Both the position numbers and the translations under genes were made by a program. 64,000 nt of DNA from Utricularia gibba (Eukaryota; Streptophyta; Magnoliopsida; Lamiales; Lentibulariaceae), in contig NEEC01000015.1 of NCBI GenBank assembly GCA_002189035.1, positions 1,054,001-1,118,000 of the forward strand, read 5' to 3'. Positions within the stretch are counted from its first letter, which is position 1. Every line of letters starts with the position of its first letter. Below are positions 32,305 to 45,580 of this stretch, piece after piece. The notes under the pieces were generated by a model. It worked only from the letters and a program-made list of their open reading frames with translations. It was not told where the DNA came from and ran no database searches.

Positions 32305-34145
32305 ATGGCCACTGCAACTTCTCTGGATCCTGACCTCATAATTCACCACGAATTCCCCACGGTAACTTCGATTGCTTTTTCATGGCTTGACGGATTTGTG
32401 TTTAATTTTTGAATTTCATGGATTGGTGGATTGAGCGCATCAGTCTACCTATACTTACACCGAGAGGTCAGAATTTGAGTTTTCTGCTACAAAAATATAG
32501 TCTTGGTATGTAATGACTGAATCTAGTGACGAACAGGGATGTTGCTATTTATGCACTGGGTATTGGAGCTTGTTCGATTGATCCCCTGGATGCTAAGGAG
32601 CTGAAATATGTGTACCATGAAGATGGGCAGCAATTCATCCAGGTATTCATTTGGGAATTTATTTAGTAAACATGGTTTGTTCATGCCTGCTTGGTTTCAA
32701 AATAATTGTCATGATTGCCGTTGTCGAGAAAGTGCTGATCATTATTTTTTCTTGCACTCTTCAAATCCTGTTGCAGGTGCTACCAACATTTGCAGCCTTG
32801 TTTGTTTTGAATGTTCTGTCTGAGCTCTCAAGTATTCCAAGTTTTGAGTAAGTGCTATTGTTTTTGAGTGACTCTGAGGTGTTTGATGAATTGATCTTAA
32901 TTAGGAACTTTAATCACCACCCATTTTGACCGATGTTGTTTTCCAGATATGATCCCCGTCTACTGTTGCATGGGCAACAGTATATTGAGATCTTGAAACC
33001 CCTTCCGACAAGCGGCTGTGTAATGTTCATCATCATTAACTGCTACCATATATGCCACCGTTTTCTGCTCTTTTGAAATGCTAAGTTTGTTAGCAACCTT
33101 TTTTATGCAGCTATTAAACAAGTCGACCATCTCTGGTTTACATGATAAGGGTCTGTTTTAAGGTGTATAGCAATCTAAGCGATGTTGCTTTGATGACCGG
33201 TGAGATCATTTTAAATGGTTTTCTCAGGTAAAGCAGCCGTTCTAGAGGTGGAGACCCTAACATATGAGAAAGAGTCTGGTGATTTGCTCTGCTGCAACAG
33301 GTGAAACTCCATAATCAAGCCATTTTTGCTTCTCTACTCCCATTGCTTCTGTAGTAAACAGGTCTTTCCACCATAGGATGACTGCTTATCTGAGGGGTGC
33401 TGGTGGATTCTCAAAATCATCCAAGCCATTCTCATACTCCAAATACCCCCCTGATGCCACAGCTGTCCCCAAAATCCCTGAATCGAAAGTATTTGCCGTA
33501 TACGAAGAATCCACACAGCCATCGCAGGTTACCATACTGCAATTCCCCACTTGCCTCCACCTTCTGGTTTTTGTTTCATACGATTTCCCATGGCGCAGGC
33601 GCTGCTTTACAGGCTCTCTGGTGATTATAACCCTTTACATTCAGATCCAGTGATTGCAGGAGTTGCAGGGTAGTAGACAACTGCTTCCTCTCCTAAATGG
33701 CTATATCCACCATGCTTCCGTTACCTTGCTGTCTCCATGAAAGCCTTTTCTGATATGATTTAAGCACTAAATCATTCCACATGTAGATTTTCCCGTCCGA
33801 TACTACATGGACTATGCACTCTGGGGTTTGCGGTTAGAGCCATCATCAAGATCATCTGTCGAGGGGATCACAATATGATCAAGAACATAACCGGGAGGTT
33901 TCTGCTGCATGTGTTCCCTGGCGAAACACTCATCACAGAAATGTGGGTTGAAGAAATGCGGTATGGCTTCTACTCAGTGACCATATTTGGCATCCCACAT
34001 GATAAAGACTTGTGTTTTTTTTTTTTTCCTTTTGTTCACGAAGTTCAAAACTTGCAGGGTGATTTATCAGGTGAAGGTAAAAGAAAGAAACAGAGCGGTT
34101 CTTTCTGGAGTCGTCACTCTTTCTCAACTTACCAGTGCCCAGTAA
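32305..34145 (+). CDS. ECH2: Peroxisomal enoyl-CoA hydratase 2 (MaoC-type)
   Basis: Eleven exons: 32305-32361, 32444-32466, 32537-32642, 32777-32847, 32947-33019, 33111-33150, 33228-33300, 33377-33527, 33599-33669, 33787-33960, 34058-34145; 308 aa, matching the ~309 aa of Arabidopsis ECH2. It has two hot-dog folds. The hydratase 2 motif YRLSGDYNPLHSDP (catalytic Asp207 and His212) is intact. The enzyme interconverts 2-trans-enoyl-CoA and (R)-3-hydroxyacyl-CoA and supports breakdown of fatty acids with cis double bonds at even positions, and of indole-butyric acid, in peroxisomes. Exon 2 is only 23 nt (STYTYTER) but is required by phase and by homologs. The C-terminal tripeptide reads SAQ, not a canonical PTS1. 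The gene is convergent with POP on the other strand. Confidence 0.93.
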
Positions 34146-34956
34146 TACTTGCTTCCATCCAAGACTTGTTTATACTCGGCGTGCATTCCCAATAAGGAAG
34201 GCTTGTTAAGTTTGTTTATGATACCCGACACACATATATTGAAAAAATATGAACATATTTGAATTTTGAAATAGTTTCTGTTTCAAAAAAAATATAATCT
34301 ATAAATGATTTTTAATTTAAAAACATTCAAATTATTAATGTAAATTTTATTAAAAATAGAATTAAACATATATTACAACAATTTAATAGATGTGTTATTT
34401 AATACATGAGTGATTTATAAAACAGTTGTATAAGTTATCCAATTATATATTTTAAAATAATTATCTATTTTAATTATGTTTATCAAATACAATAATATAT
34501 CAAACACATATTTGTAAAATCTGTATATCAAATATATTTTAATTATCAATACAATTATTTAAATATAAATAAATGCAAATATACATATTAATTAAATTAC
34601 TTTACCAAAATACACTCTTGTTTTTTTTATGATATTTAACAATATCATAATATCAATTTTTCACATTTAATCATACTTCTGCACATTCAAAATCAGAGAT
34701 TTTGAGTAAGAATGGAATAAGAAATATTTATAAATAAAATAATTATCATAATCTTGAAACTTTTTTCTTAAAAGTGAATAACATAAAAATTAGATGTCTA
34801 ATTAGATAATATCATAAAGGATAAAGTGGATCATAACATTTGGTATCAATTTCATATGTTTAAATTAAGTTAATGTGTGGAAATAAGGATACAGAAGTCT
34901 TTTTTTGTTACACATTTCATTACATGATGGACATGGACCACATGAAAAACTAAGTG
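34146..34956. other. AT-rich convergent intergenic region
   Basis: 3' flanks of ECH2 (+) and prolyl oligopeptidase (-). Very AT-rich with no coding potential. The last 60 bp before 34957 are the POP 3' UTR. Confidence 0.55.
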
Positions 34957-37900
34957 CTACTCGATCCATGGTGCACCAACCACCTTAGCCATGAAAGCAT
35001 ATCTATCTGCAGCTTCATCTATCTGAAGAGAAGACATTCATAAACCAGGCTCAGGAGATGTAACAGTGATTCAATGGCTACACTAACAAAGTAGACTGTC
35101 ATTCATTCAGGGGGTTTACCATTTTCTGTGTGGGCATTCCAGCCCCATGCCCAGCTTTCTGCTCTATTCGCCCGATTATGGGGTTCGTTTGAGGGCTGTT
35201 CTCCACGCTCGTGCACAGAACATGCTGCAGGGTCTGCAGCAGCAAAATGGTGAGATTCTGATATGACGTACAAAACAGGAGACATGGTCAATTCTGCTGG
35301 AGAAACGAACTCCTACCGCCAATAGCTTGAGTGAGTGCAGAGGCACGACACGGTCATCGTGGTCTGCAGTCAACAGCATGGTGGATGGATACTGGATTCC
35401 GACGTTCGACGGCGTATCCCAAGGTCTCCGGACGTTATGCAGGGGAGAGTACCTGAACAAGTGAGGAAACCGCATATAAATGATATTTGGATGGATATGC
35501 CCCATGAGAAAGGGGTGTGAATGAAGGTAAAGAAGGTTCATACTTGAAAAGCCAACTAAACTCTTCTTCTTTATCAGAACAACCATAGTCTGATGTCCAT
35601 GCATGGCCTGATTTTCCAGAGGATACAGTATAAGGAAAGATGACTAAGGAAACAATATTTGTTTCGTAAAAGGAGCTTTTTGTACCAATGGTAAACTTGT
35701 GAAACCTTAGCATGTCCATAACGCCAACATGAGCAAGAGCACAGCCAAAAAGATCAGGCCTCTGAAATAGCATGCCATCGGGATATCTCATTTGGATGGT
35801 TTAGAAGTAAGGGATCCATCTGATTTCATGCAAGATAAAGATACCTGATTGATGCAAGCGCCAACGAGAAGCCCACCATTGCTTCCACCTTCGATGCACA
35901 ACTTGTTAGGCTGAGTGTATCCAGCAGAGATTAGATAATCAGCAGCTGATATAAAATCATCAAAGCAGTTCTGTTTATTTGCAAGAGCACCAGCTTTATG
36001 CCATTCTTCCCCATACTCACCACCTCCACGTATGTTTGCAATGCAGAGAACTACACCTAGGTGCTTAGCGATTAAAACACGGCTAGCAGCAAAGTACGGT
36101 GTAATACTGATATTAAATCCACCGTATCCGTACAACAGGCAGGGATGTGAGCCATCCAGAGTGAGGCCCTTTTTGGCCACTATGAAAACTGGGATTTTGG
36201 TACCATCTTTACTGGGAACAAAAACCTGGAAATATGCAAATAGTGAGTGAGGCACCAAAGGCTGGTGACTAAATGATCAAGTTAGTTGATAGGCAAATAA
36301 TATATGTTACGGTTGACGCCAGCAATAATGTAGAACTGAGTAAATTGCATTTTTACCTGAGTAGCTTCAAACTGGGTCCTGTCAAATCCAGGGACAGCTA
36401 TTTCGCGAAAGATTCTCATATCTGGGTCCTTTCCCTCTAAGTTGCACACATATATGATGCCTGGGACAAGAAAGCTTTTAAACTCAATAAAGACAGTGCT
36501 GTCTTTCCTACGGGCAGAAACTTGGGACACTGTTCCAATATCGAGCGGCAGATGTTGTAGAAGTGTTCCAGTATGTAAGTCTCTTAAATGCAAAACGTTT
36601 TTCACGTCATTCAAATAACTAACTATGATCTGGTTTTTGTTTACTGCAACTGCTGACTCCAGGACATCTTTTGAATCTTCTTGAAGTAGCTCAACCCAAG
36701 CTGTAGGTTCCTTCAAATCAATCCGAACAAGCTTATATCTTGGAGCTTCCTTGTTAGAGTGAAACGTGAAAACTGTGTCATCATTGGCAACATAGGTATA
36801 GGAAGCTTCAAAATTGTCAATAAGCTTGACAAAGGGGAGCAAATCTTTGCTTCCCTTATAGCCTTCAAGTCCATTTTGGAGCAGTGATAAGTCACAGTAG
36901 TAAAGCTTGTTGACTGGATCACAGTCTTGATTAGTATACAACAGAAGATACTGCATGATCAAAAAAAATATTAGACACATTAATTAAGGAAAAAACACAA
37001 CAGAGTACTTCAAAACACTCTAAAACACACAGAAATTTTCTGTGTGCAATTCTCTTTAACCAGAAAATGAAGCATCACAGAAATCAATACCTTTCCATCC
37101 TCCGTAACTGAAGTAGTATGTGTGTGCCTGGGATTTTCAGGATCACTCCAACATAATATGTCCTCAGTTTGATCATTTCCAAGGAAGTGATAGTAGACCT
37201 CATGGTTTAGATTGGAATGGGTCTCTGTTCCCGCATCCACCTCCCCTCCAGGCCTAATACCAAGAATGGAAAAAACGGAAACAACTTAGGGAAATAATTC
37301 AGAAAACTAATACAGAAAAAAAGAAAAGAAACTTCCATTCCCTTGGAAATATTAACTTTCAGACTCAGTAATGGGAGCAATAAAATCTAGCAAGGGTAAA
37401 ATCTTGGTTGTGATGAATAATTCTACAAAAATCGTTTTATCACTTCAAATGAAACTTACGCGAGAGCAGGGTAACGGCTGTAGAAGAAGCCCTTGCTATC
37501 ATGAGTCCAACTAATGCTTGAAAATTTAACCTGGTAAATACAAAATTATGTCATTCTGAAGGTCACTCAGATTATGATATCACAAAATTACAAATGGAAA
37601 ACACGTCTCATGAAAGCATGAAAAAACTACTGCATGAATTAAAAATATTACCCATGAAACAGTATCTGGCTCGATGACCATATCGTCAACCCTCATAACC
37701 TTGACAGTGACCCAATCACTCCCACTAGCACTAGTACCGTATGCCAAATACTTGGCATCCTCACTAACGCCGTATATACTTAATGCCACGGTTCCATCTT
37801 CACTTAATGTATTAGGATCAAGCAAAACCTCAGCTTTCCCCTCTAAAGTATCCTGTGATATATTCTCAACTTTTTAGGTAACAAAAGGTGTCGAGAGAAA

Positions 37901-38637
37901 ATCGGAATAAAAAAGATAAAGCACCTGAACATATAGCACGCTTTGTGGCTGCAAGCCAGTATTATGGAAGTGAAAGTACTTTTCGCCAGCCCTGAATGGG
38001 GCACTGTACTTCGGAAAGTCATACAATTTAGTAAGATTTTCACGAAGCTTCTCTCTGGTTTCGCATGATTTAAGAATGGACTCTGTCAATTTCATCTGCT
38101 TTTCGACGAATTCATTTGTCTCTTTTGAATCAGGGTCCTCGAGCCTAAAGCCAGCGATTCAAATCCATCACATGATTCCCTCAACGCATCATAAAGCAAA
38201 AAAAAAAAAAAAGGATATTCCGCATAAGCAAGTGGAACACATCAAATACATAAAGTCCACTTCCACCCACAAAGAAAATCAATCAGAATGAATATTCGAT
38301 CAGCCAAAGAAAACTATCGATTCCCCATCAAAAGGAGCAATTACCATCGATACGGATCGGGGACCATCACCCCATGATAATTTTCCACTACAGACTCGTC
38401 CCTCCGAGTAACTGGGTACTCCAGAAGCTTGCCATAAGCGGAAAGCGAACCCATGCTACGAAGGCGATGGTTTCCGGGTACGCCTTCTCTCAAAAGAATC
38501 TGTGTGCGGAAACGCCGCAATGAACGACAGAACTTAATGGCGCCCGACAATGAAAAGCCTCGCGGCAAGGCTACGGAACCTTGCTGACAAATGGGGAGGA
38601 GATTCCTCCGCAAATGACAAGTAGATGCAAACACCAT
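34957..38637 (-). CDS. Prolyl oligopeptidase (prolyl endopeptidase, S9A)
   Basis: Twelve exons, in order of transcription: 38345-38637, 37925-38144, 37652-37852, 37460-37530, 37091-37253, 36357-36950, 35845-36225, 35686-35761, 35544-35607, 35317-35452, 35120-35233, 34957-35022; 792 aa. The Ser-hydrolase triad is clear: Ser629 in GGSNGG, Asp in ADHDDRV (about 718-721), and His762 in KAGHGAG. The N-terminal peptidase part ([19 protein letters not shown], then DPYRWLEDPD) is followed by the beta-propeller that gates access to short peptides, and then the alpha/beta hydrolase domain ([24 protein letters not shown]). It cleaves after proline in peptides under about 30 residues. About 61 residues precede the common start [14 protein letters not shown]; they are basic and Ser-rich, so either an organellar transit peptide or a dual-start gene. 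Confidence 0.94.
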
Positions 38638-38654
38638 GACGCCACTCTCCAATT

Positions 38655-40225
38655 CGGGCTAACGCTATAAGCCGTTGTAAGCCCAGTTATCTCAATAAGC
38701 CCACACAGACTTTTCATGCAATTAAACTTCGAGATTAATTCGTATTAAATAATACATAATAATTAGAGATTTAGTGATAATTGATATTAATGAATTAGGT
38801 ACTTATATAATTTTATATTTAATACTAGAATCACAATATTCATATCCTACCTAATTTAAAAATAGTTTTCTTTTAACACCCATTTTTATTTTATTATTTT
38901 TTAAAAATAATAATAACTTTTTATTTCAAAACTCTACGAAATTATATCTAATGCTAAGTGTGTGGTAAAAAAAAAAGTATTTTCTTTAAATTATTAATAT
39001 ATTAATAATTATATCAATCATTAATTTTCATAAAAAAATTTAGAACAGTTTTATTAAGCGAGCCATAATCAGTTTTTTTCTTGAATAACATTTTTTAATT
39101 ACACTTAGAGTTTTAGATCTTCCATTTTATACAAAATAACTTCATTCATATTTATGGTGTATTATATCAATTTTGATATTATGTGAATATAAGCAACTTT
39201 GAGATCAAATGAATAAAGTCATTTTTAAAATTTTAAAATTAAATTATTATATTCAAAAAATAAACAAAATCAATTAAATTGTGTAAAAAAAGTATTACTT
39301 CGATTACTTTAATTCTTTACTTCCATGCAAACTGATTTATTTAAATGTAAATATCACTCTTCTTTGAGTTAATTCTAAAATTTACCTATTAACTAAGCTA
39401 ATTTTTTATACCATATTTATCAAAATTTAAATAAATGAAACCCCTTATACAACAATTTCATAAACTAAATACTACCTAAAGTTGAATTTTGTTTATTCTT
39501 GATTTGTAGTTAACTGTTATAAAACAAAATATTCTTATAATTAAAAACCCAAAACATCAGCAAAGGCAATGAGTGAGTTGAGTCAGTGACTGGATTGGTG
39601 GTAGTTTCAAGAAAAGAAGGTCATGATTAAGATTCTGAATATCCCCTCTTTTTTTAAATTTTATTTCAGCTTTATTACAACTGAGTGAGTCTCCCCAGTC
39701 AACGTCATACCCTGACCAAAACTGTCAATTCCAGGATCTTTTTCCAGCTATTTCTCATTTTTACTTATTATTATCATTGTATGAATTTGGTGTTTTTTAT
39801 TTGGATTTTTAAACTTCATTTTTCATATATTTACCGTATTTTTTCTGATGCATGGAGGAGGTATTATTAATATTTCTATTTGCAAATTGCACCTCAATCT
39901 TTGAAAAGCTGCGGGAGGCGCCCACCCCCAAAACATCAATGCTTGCTGCCTGTCAGGACTTCAATAATGACTCTAAGTAGCCGACTGCCGGAACTTCTCA
40001 CATATAGATATTACAATATATTTATACTCATGCTCCCGAAAATAAATAAAAGAATTATAAAAAAACAGATTTCCGTACAAGATATGGAACCCCTCCGTAG
40101 CTGTCTCCATACCCTGCTTCAGATCCCCGTTCTTTCGAATGGAGGAAGACGATGGTGAGCTGTGTGTGCTTGAGATTACACATTACCTTTAGGGGAGGAG
40201 GGGATTCGGCCTGGCTTCAGGGGAG
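38655..40225. other. Intergenic spacer
   Basis: 5' flank of the minus-strand POP gene, then AT-rich DNA without coding potential. Short frames near 39685-40158 lack any domain. The right edge is the 3' flank of pri-miR394. Confidence 0.5.
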
Positions 40226-40230
40226 TTTGG

Positions 40231-40385
40231 CAAAGGGAAGCTTACAAGGCTCAGTTGGCAGCATGCCCACCTCCATCGCAGGGTGACAGAGAGCTCAACA
40301 GAAACGAACACAAAGACGGCGGCGCGGTGCTGTTGCGGAGGAGGAGGTGGACAGAATGCCAATGAGCTCTGCAAGAACAAACCCT
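40231..40385 (-). ncRNA. MIR394: MIR394 primary transcript hairpin
   Basis: The minus strand carries TTGGCATTCTGTCCACCTCC at 40343-40362, identical to the conserved plant miR394. About 70 nt downstream the 3' arm at 40252-40272 reads AGGTGGGCATGCTGCC and continues AACTG, the expected miR394* type. The arms pair over roughly 26 positions with two mismatches, two G-U pairs and one bulge, and the pairing extends below the duplex (GAGCTC against GAGCC). The 5'-arm location of the mature miRNA is as in other MIR394 genes. miR394 represses the F-box gene LCR, which affects shoot meristem maintenance and leaf curling. No protein-coding frame beginning with ATG overlaps the hairpin. Confidence 0.95.
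40343..40362 (-). ncRNA. miR394: Mature miR394
   Basis: 20-nt 5'-arm product; exact match to the conserved plant miR394, beginning with U as usual for AGO1 loading. It pairs with the star strand at 40252-40272 with 2-nt 3' overhangs expected from DCL1 cutting. Confidence 0.95.
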
Positions 40386-40478
40386 CCCTTTGACAAAACC
40401 CACCAGAAAAAAGAAACGCACAAGAAAACAAGAGAGCAAATGCTTGCAGCGGAGAAGGAAGAGTGTGGTGTGTGCGTG

Positions 40479-40486
40479 TATTTATG
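40479..40486 (-). promoter_or_regulatory. TATA-like box of the MIR394 gene
   Basis: CATAAATA on the minus strand lies about 120 nt upstream of the mature miR394 5' end, which places a TSS near 40450 and a short 5' leader. No other promoter motif is confidently called. Confidence 0.4.
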
Positions 40487-40639
40487 GAGTGGAGATGAAG
40501 GGAGTAAATGAGGGCTCCTTTGAGAGAAGAGAAGAGAAGAAGGAAGCCATCGAGATAATTCCCATTTCTTTTTTTTTAAGAAAAAAAGATTTGGAAAAAA
40601 ACATCATTCAGCCTTTGAAATAAATCATCATTAATGATG

Positions 40640-43600
40640 ATAATTGAGATATCATCATTAAGTCTTTGAACTTTACACATAAATCATGTCCTTTAAATAA
40701 AAATTAATCATATCAGAATAAATTTTGGTCTCCAAAGATCGGACACACATATGAGTGTGCCTGCCTCCAATTTTGGTTTATAAAAAGTTGTATTTTAATA
40801 TTGCATTTATCAACTATTCTTGAAAATGGTGCGCACTTGCTTGTTGTGAATCATTTGTAACTGCTTTTTCCACATGACTACGTCATGGATACGTTCCAAC
40901 TAGAGACCCCATGTTACAAGTGTATCAATCTTAGGCAATTAAGATTTGGGACTTGCTACCACCTAATCTACGTATTAGGTACAATGCGGCTACCCATCGA
41001 ACGGATACCATAGTGTATGTTAAAATGTAACTCAATTTTATTGATCCCGAATTCATCATACTATATTTTACGATATAAAACTCGAAAATATCGTTTCGAG
41101 TTCAAATCCTTATGTCCATAACAAATTGAGTACGGGTTATTGGATTATGTTGAATAGCCTCGGATTGCGTTGTTTGCGTTGAATTATAGAATTTATAATG
41201 TGATTTTGGGTGTAAATACGTAGCAAGTAGCATATGGAATAATCACGTGTAGAGTATACCATTATCTCACTTAAATGACGGAGTAAATGCGATCTACCAT
41301 TGGTTGCTTAGTACGAGCTTAAAAAAACAATTTTATTATTTAGGAAATTATTATTTTTTTAAAAAATAATATTTGATAATTCTCACGTGTTTAGAGAAGG
41401 GGAATAAATTATATTTTACTTCTTTGTTTTTCGGAAATAAAAATAGGAAACTTTATCCAAATTAATTATTACCCACACGCCTTCCTTACAAACACCCAAT
41501 CTGTCTCAACGATGAGTCGAGAATCCCATGAAGTGTAATAAATGTGGGTCAACTCTGCGCAGTCCCGAAACACACAGACACACCATTACTGAGTGTTTAA
41601 TAAATTATTTCATATTTATGGTATGGAAATTTTGAATTTATTGGAAATGTGGGCAACTGGGGGTGGCATTAAATTTTAAATATTTATTGCTGGAAAGCTA
41701 CTTCCCAACTGCATCTCCATCAATTCTACCCAACGCCACACGGCGGCTATGGGGGTTGCCCCCCTGTCCCCTCATTTATAAAATTGACCCCTCCAACCTT
41801 ATATTTCGCACATTTAGTCAGAACAATTTATATATAAGGTTGTAATTTTTTTCACATAATATATGATGCATTATGAAGTCCTGCACCGAGGAAGGATGAA
41901 AAGTACTTGGGTGAATCTCATATTGATTGCACACACAGAAAAAAGATGAGATTGAATAGAATAATTATGCAAATTTTATACCAGATTTTTTTTCAAACAT
42001 GATGTATAATTATTGATATGAATTCCAAGGTTAATTATGTTTGCCTTAAAGTAAATTGAGGCTGAGTGACCTTCTAGAAATGTGAGTCAAATGTAATAAT
42101 ATTATAAAATCGTGAGAATTGATTGTTTAAAACAAATAATATCGTATAATATAAACGTTGATGGTTAGGGCGATATCCACTTTTCTAAATCATCCCTTCT
42201 ACTTTAGGACGTGTTTTTTTTTTCTATTTTTATTAGAATATAAAGCAATATTTCTTATTTTTTGATAAAAATAGAAAAGATTGTAGTCATGAAAGTGGTT
42301 AAAACTTAAATTTATATATTCAAACATAATATTATAAATATCGTATAATTTATATAAATTGAATTAGATAAGTTACACAATGTATTTAGTTAATAGAATA
42401 AATTTATGAATTCTAAATTGATATTTTTTTTATAGACAAAATATTTGTAATCAGATTATGTTCTTTATAAAAAATGTTGTTTTAATACAATAAATGGAAT
42501 TTTATGAATTTATTATCGTATAAAACTAAATCAATGAAATAAAGCATGTGAAAAATTTTGTATTAATTACACCCCATTTTTATACCTACCAATTAATGCA
42601 ATTTTTTAAAATGAAAACGTAGCTTATTTTTATTATAAATTTATGAAAAAATACACATTAATGCTGACCCTCATTTTGTCGGCTGGCGAGTTTAAATAAT
42701 GAAATTATAATGTTTTTGGGTTGTATTTAAGTTATTTAAATTGATTTCCGTAAATAATAATTAGAAATTGAATGAAATAAATATTTCAGAATAATAAATA
42801 AATAATATCATTTTAAAGATAAACGGAATTTTTATGAATTCTTATTTGAATTTCATGGCATTTTTAAATATTTTAAAAGAAGTTTCGATTTTGTATTATT
42901 TTTATAGAGGGATAATGGAGTATAATGTATAAAATAGTCTGCATTTGTATCAATATCGATTTTAATTGGGCTTTTCCTTCAGACAAGAGATGGGCTACTT
43001 CAGTGAAGAAGGAATTCGGGCCTGGACCCATCACCATCTGCCCAGCCCAAGGAGTTCATCTATATAAGCAAAACCTTTTTTACTGGGCAGGCCGCAGAGG
43101 CCCAAACATGAAATCCCATCCCAAGACAAAAACCTTAAACCCGAATATTGTTCAATTTGAACATTAAATTTTTACAATTTTACGTTATCCCCATCTTTGT
43201 ATCCATAGTTTTAGAGGTGATCATACATTATAATTACTATTAGAAAAGTTTCGCTATTTTTTTATGAAAAAGCTTTATACAAAATAATGTGATCCCAAAA
43301 TAGTGTGGGACTTCCAAGTGCGACGAAAGGGTCGGAAAACGAGGGATAAATGGACCTGTTCCGATCGACCGGACTCTGAGTCCGATCCCGGTCCAATACA
43401 ACAGTTCCATGGTATATGAAAGCCATGCTTAGTATGTGGAGACGCAGCATGCGATTCTGTGTCTGAACGAAAATCCCCAACTTTGATATCCTCCAACGCG
43501 CCCTCTCATCTGCGATGCGGGTTTAATGGCGCATCGAACTGTGGGCAATGCGTAAAGCTTGCGAATGGGTTGGAGCATTTATTAGACGACTGGGGTTTGG

Positions 43601-45580
43601 AACATGGGGACGTTTGTGTAGTACGAAAACCCATACATGACAAGGGAACATTCAAGACTTGGTCGTCATTACAAGGCATGGTGCGTTGCGGGAGCATTCA
43701 TTGTGGGGAATCTTGGTCTGCGCTCTGCACCCTGCTACTGTAGTGCTTCTGCTTCTCCCCCTAAACCCACCAAACCCTAGCCCTCCCCACTTGGATCAAG
43801 AAGATGATTGCACCAACCTCGTTGTTGCCCCAGTATTTCAAACTCACCCCATTTCGCAGGTAGCCAAGGAATGGCGTCGCAGACCGATCAGGGCTAATCT
43901 TCGAACACGAAAATGGGTTTGCAATCGCTGCACAAACAACGTCTGCAGAGATTCCCTTTTGTTCAGGGTAAGCATAGCATTTATGTGCCTCATTTACTCT
44001 CCCAACTAACCAACCCCTCTTCTCCCAGACTTGCTTTTTTTCCATTGTCGCCCATCCAAAGGCTGCATGGGACCTCCATTCCCCCCTTTTTTTCTTCGAT
44101 TTTAATTACGGGGAATTCGATACAAAAAAAAAAGAAATGTTTGTCGGTGATGCACATCTTGGGAAATGGAGAGATTTTGATCCCCAACACCAGCTGATCT
44201 GTAGAGCAGAGGCATCTTGATCGTAAACCCTAATGGGTCCGTCCTCATGAACCCTAATCCATCCATTCAACACCAAACATGGCAAGGTGTATTTGGTTCT
44301 CATAAAATAGAAACTAAATATATGTCGTTTTTTTAAAAATAAAAGCATTTACGGATTTATATATTTTTTGAAATAAATAACCGTACCATTTATTAATTAT
44401 TATCATAGACTTTTAATATCAATCATGAATTCAAGTTGAATGTATCAGAGCAAATAATAAATATTATATCTAAATCAAATATATAAGATACTATAAATCA
44501 TTAATAGTTAATTAGATTCAATCTTTTTAAATATTATTTATTTAATTTTTATATATTTAAAATTTAAATACGTGTTTTACCTATATATCTAATCTTTTAT
44601 TTCAACAAACTATAGGATTGATTCTTAATCACATAAATACCATTAAACAATTCCCAATGAGACTCTACTAATCTTTTTATGAAAGAAAAAAGTTGTTCAA
44701 ACTGAAACCATATTATATCAATTGGACGTGGGCGGCTAATGCATCCGTCATTAACATTGCGTCATGACCTAATTTCCATGGGGAATGTTCTTGTGTTTAT
44801 GTTTCTCTATTACACCATATGTTAGAAAAGCCATCATGGATTATAAATTGAAAGTGAGCTATGGTGGGAACGTGGGTTGGTAGTAGTAACTCTTACAAGG
44901 CGTTACGCTCTCATTGAATTTCGACATCAGATGAACAATTACAACTACACAGCTCACAACTATACTGCTACATTTTTAATTCGTTGTACGGACCCAGAAG
45001 TAAATGTACTGTAGTTGAACTGCTTATTCGTGTGCGAGATTAGTGAATAGTTTACGGTGTGTTTAAATGTTAATATGCTGTTAATCTCTACTGTCCCGAC
45101 AGCAGCAGCTGTTGCAGCTTTTTTTTTTCAAGCATGTGTCCATTTGGCAGCTTACATGTCAATAGCCTCAGCGCTGTTTCAAGTTTTAGGTTCAGGATTT
45201 CCAGCTTCTTGTTCCTGAGGTTAGCCTACCTCCGTTTCATTCCCCCAATCTTATATTGATTGGCTTCTTATTAGCAGAAAAGCTTCTACAGTATCATCAT
45301 TGCAACTCGTATCAGTTAGTGCACCATAATCAGTTTTCCAAGTTCAAAGCTTGTTCTTGTGATCCCGTGCTTGTCCCTTCTTTACAGAAAAGCTTCTCAT
45401 CTCTCTCTTGTCGGCTTTATGGACTTCCCTTCTTTACAGAAATGTGTTTGGGTTCGCCCATGAGCAGCTATCTGGGGAAGAAGATGAATACTGTAACATT
45501 TTTTCAAAAAGGCGTTGAGGTGCATACAACAAGCATTCAACAGAATGGAGAAACTCATACCAAACAGCGGCAGCCACTTG
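40640..45580. other. Gene-poor AT-rich spacer between MIR394 and MIR171
   Basis: Nearly 5 kb with no supported protein-coding gene. The left 2.3 kb is AT-rich. The 43.0-44.2 kb part is more GC-balanced, contains many short overlapping frames on both strands and one putative donor (TTGTTCAGG/gtaagc near 43970), so an unannotated non-coding transcript is possible. The region 45105-45135 has a T run. I see no transposon protein or terminal repeats. Confidence 0.4.

Noticed and set aside
40189-40439. Minus-strand open frames over MIR394 as a possible miRNA-encoded peptide
   Set aside because: They start at TTG, not ATG, and run straight through the hairpin stem; no supported short peptide ORF.
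41095-41125. GTTCAAATCC word resembling a tRNA T-loop
   Set aside because: No acceptor stem, D-arm or anticodon arm can be paired around it.
43459-44009. Overlapping frames near 43.5-44.0 kb as a protein-coding gene
   Set aside because: No domain, several frames equally open on both strands; kept only as a possible non-coding transcript.
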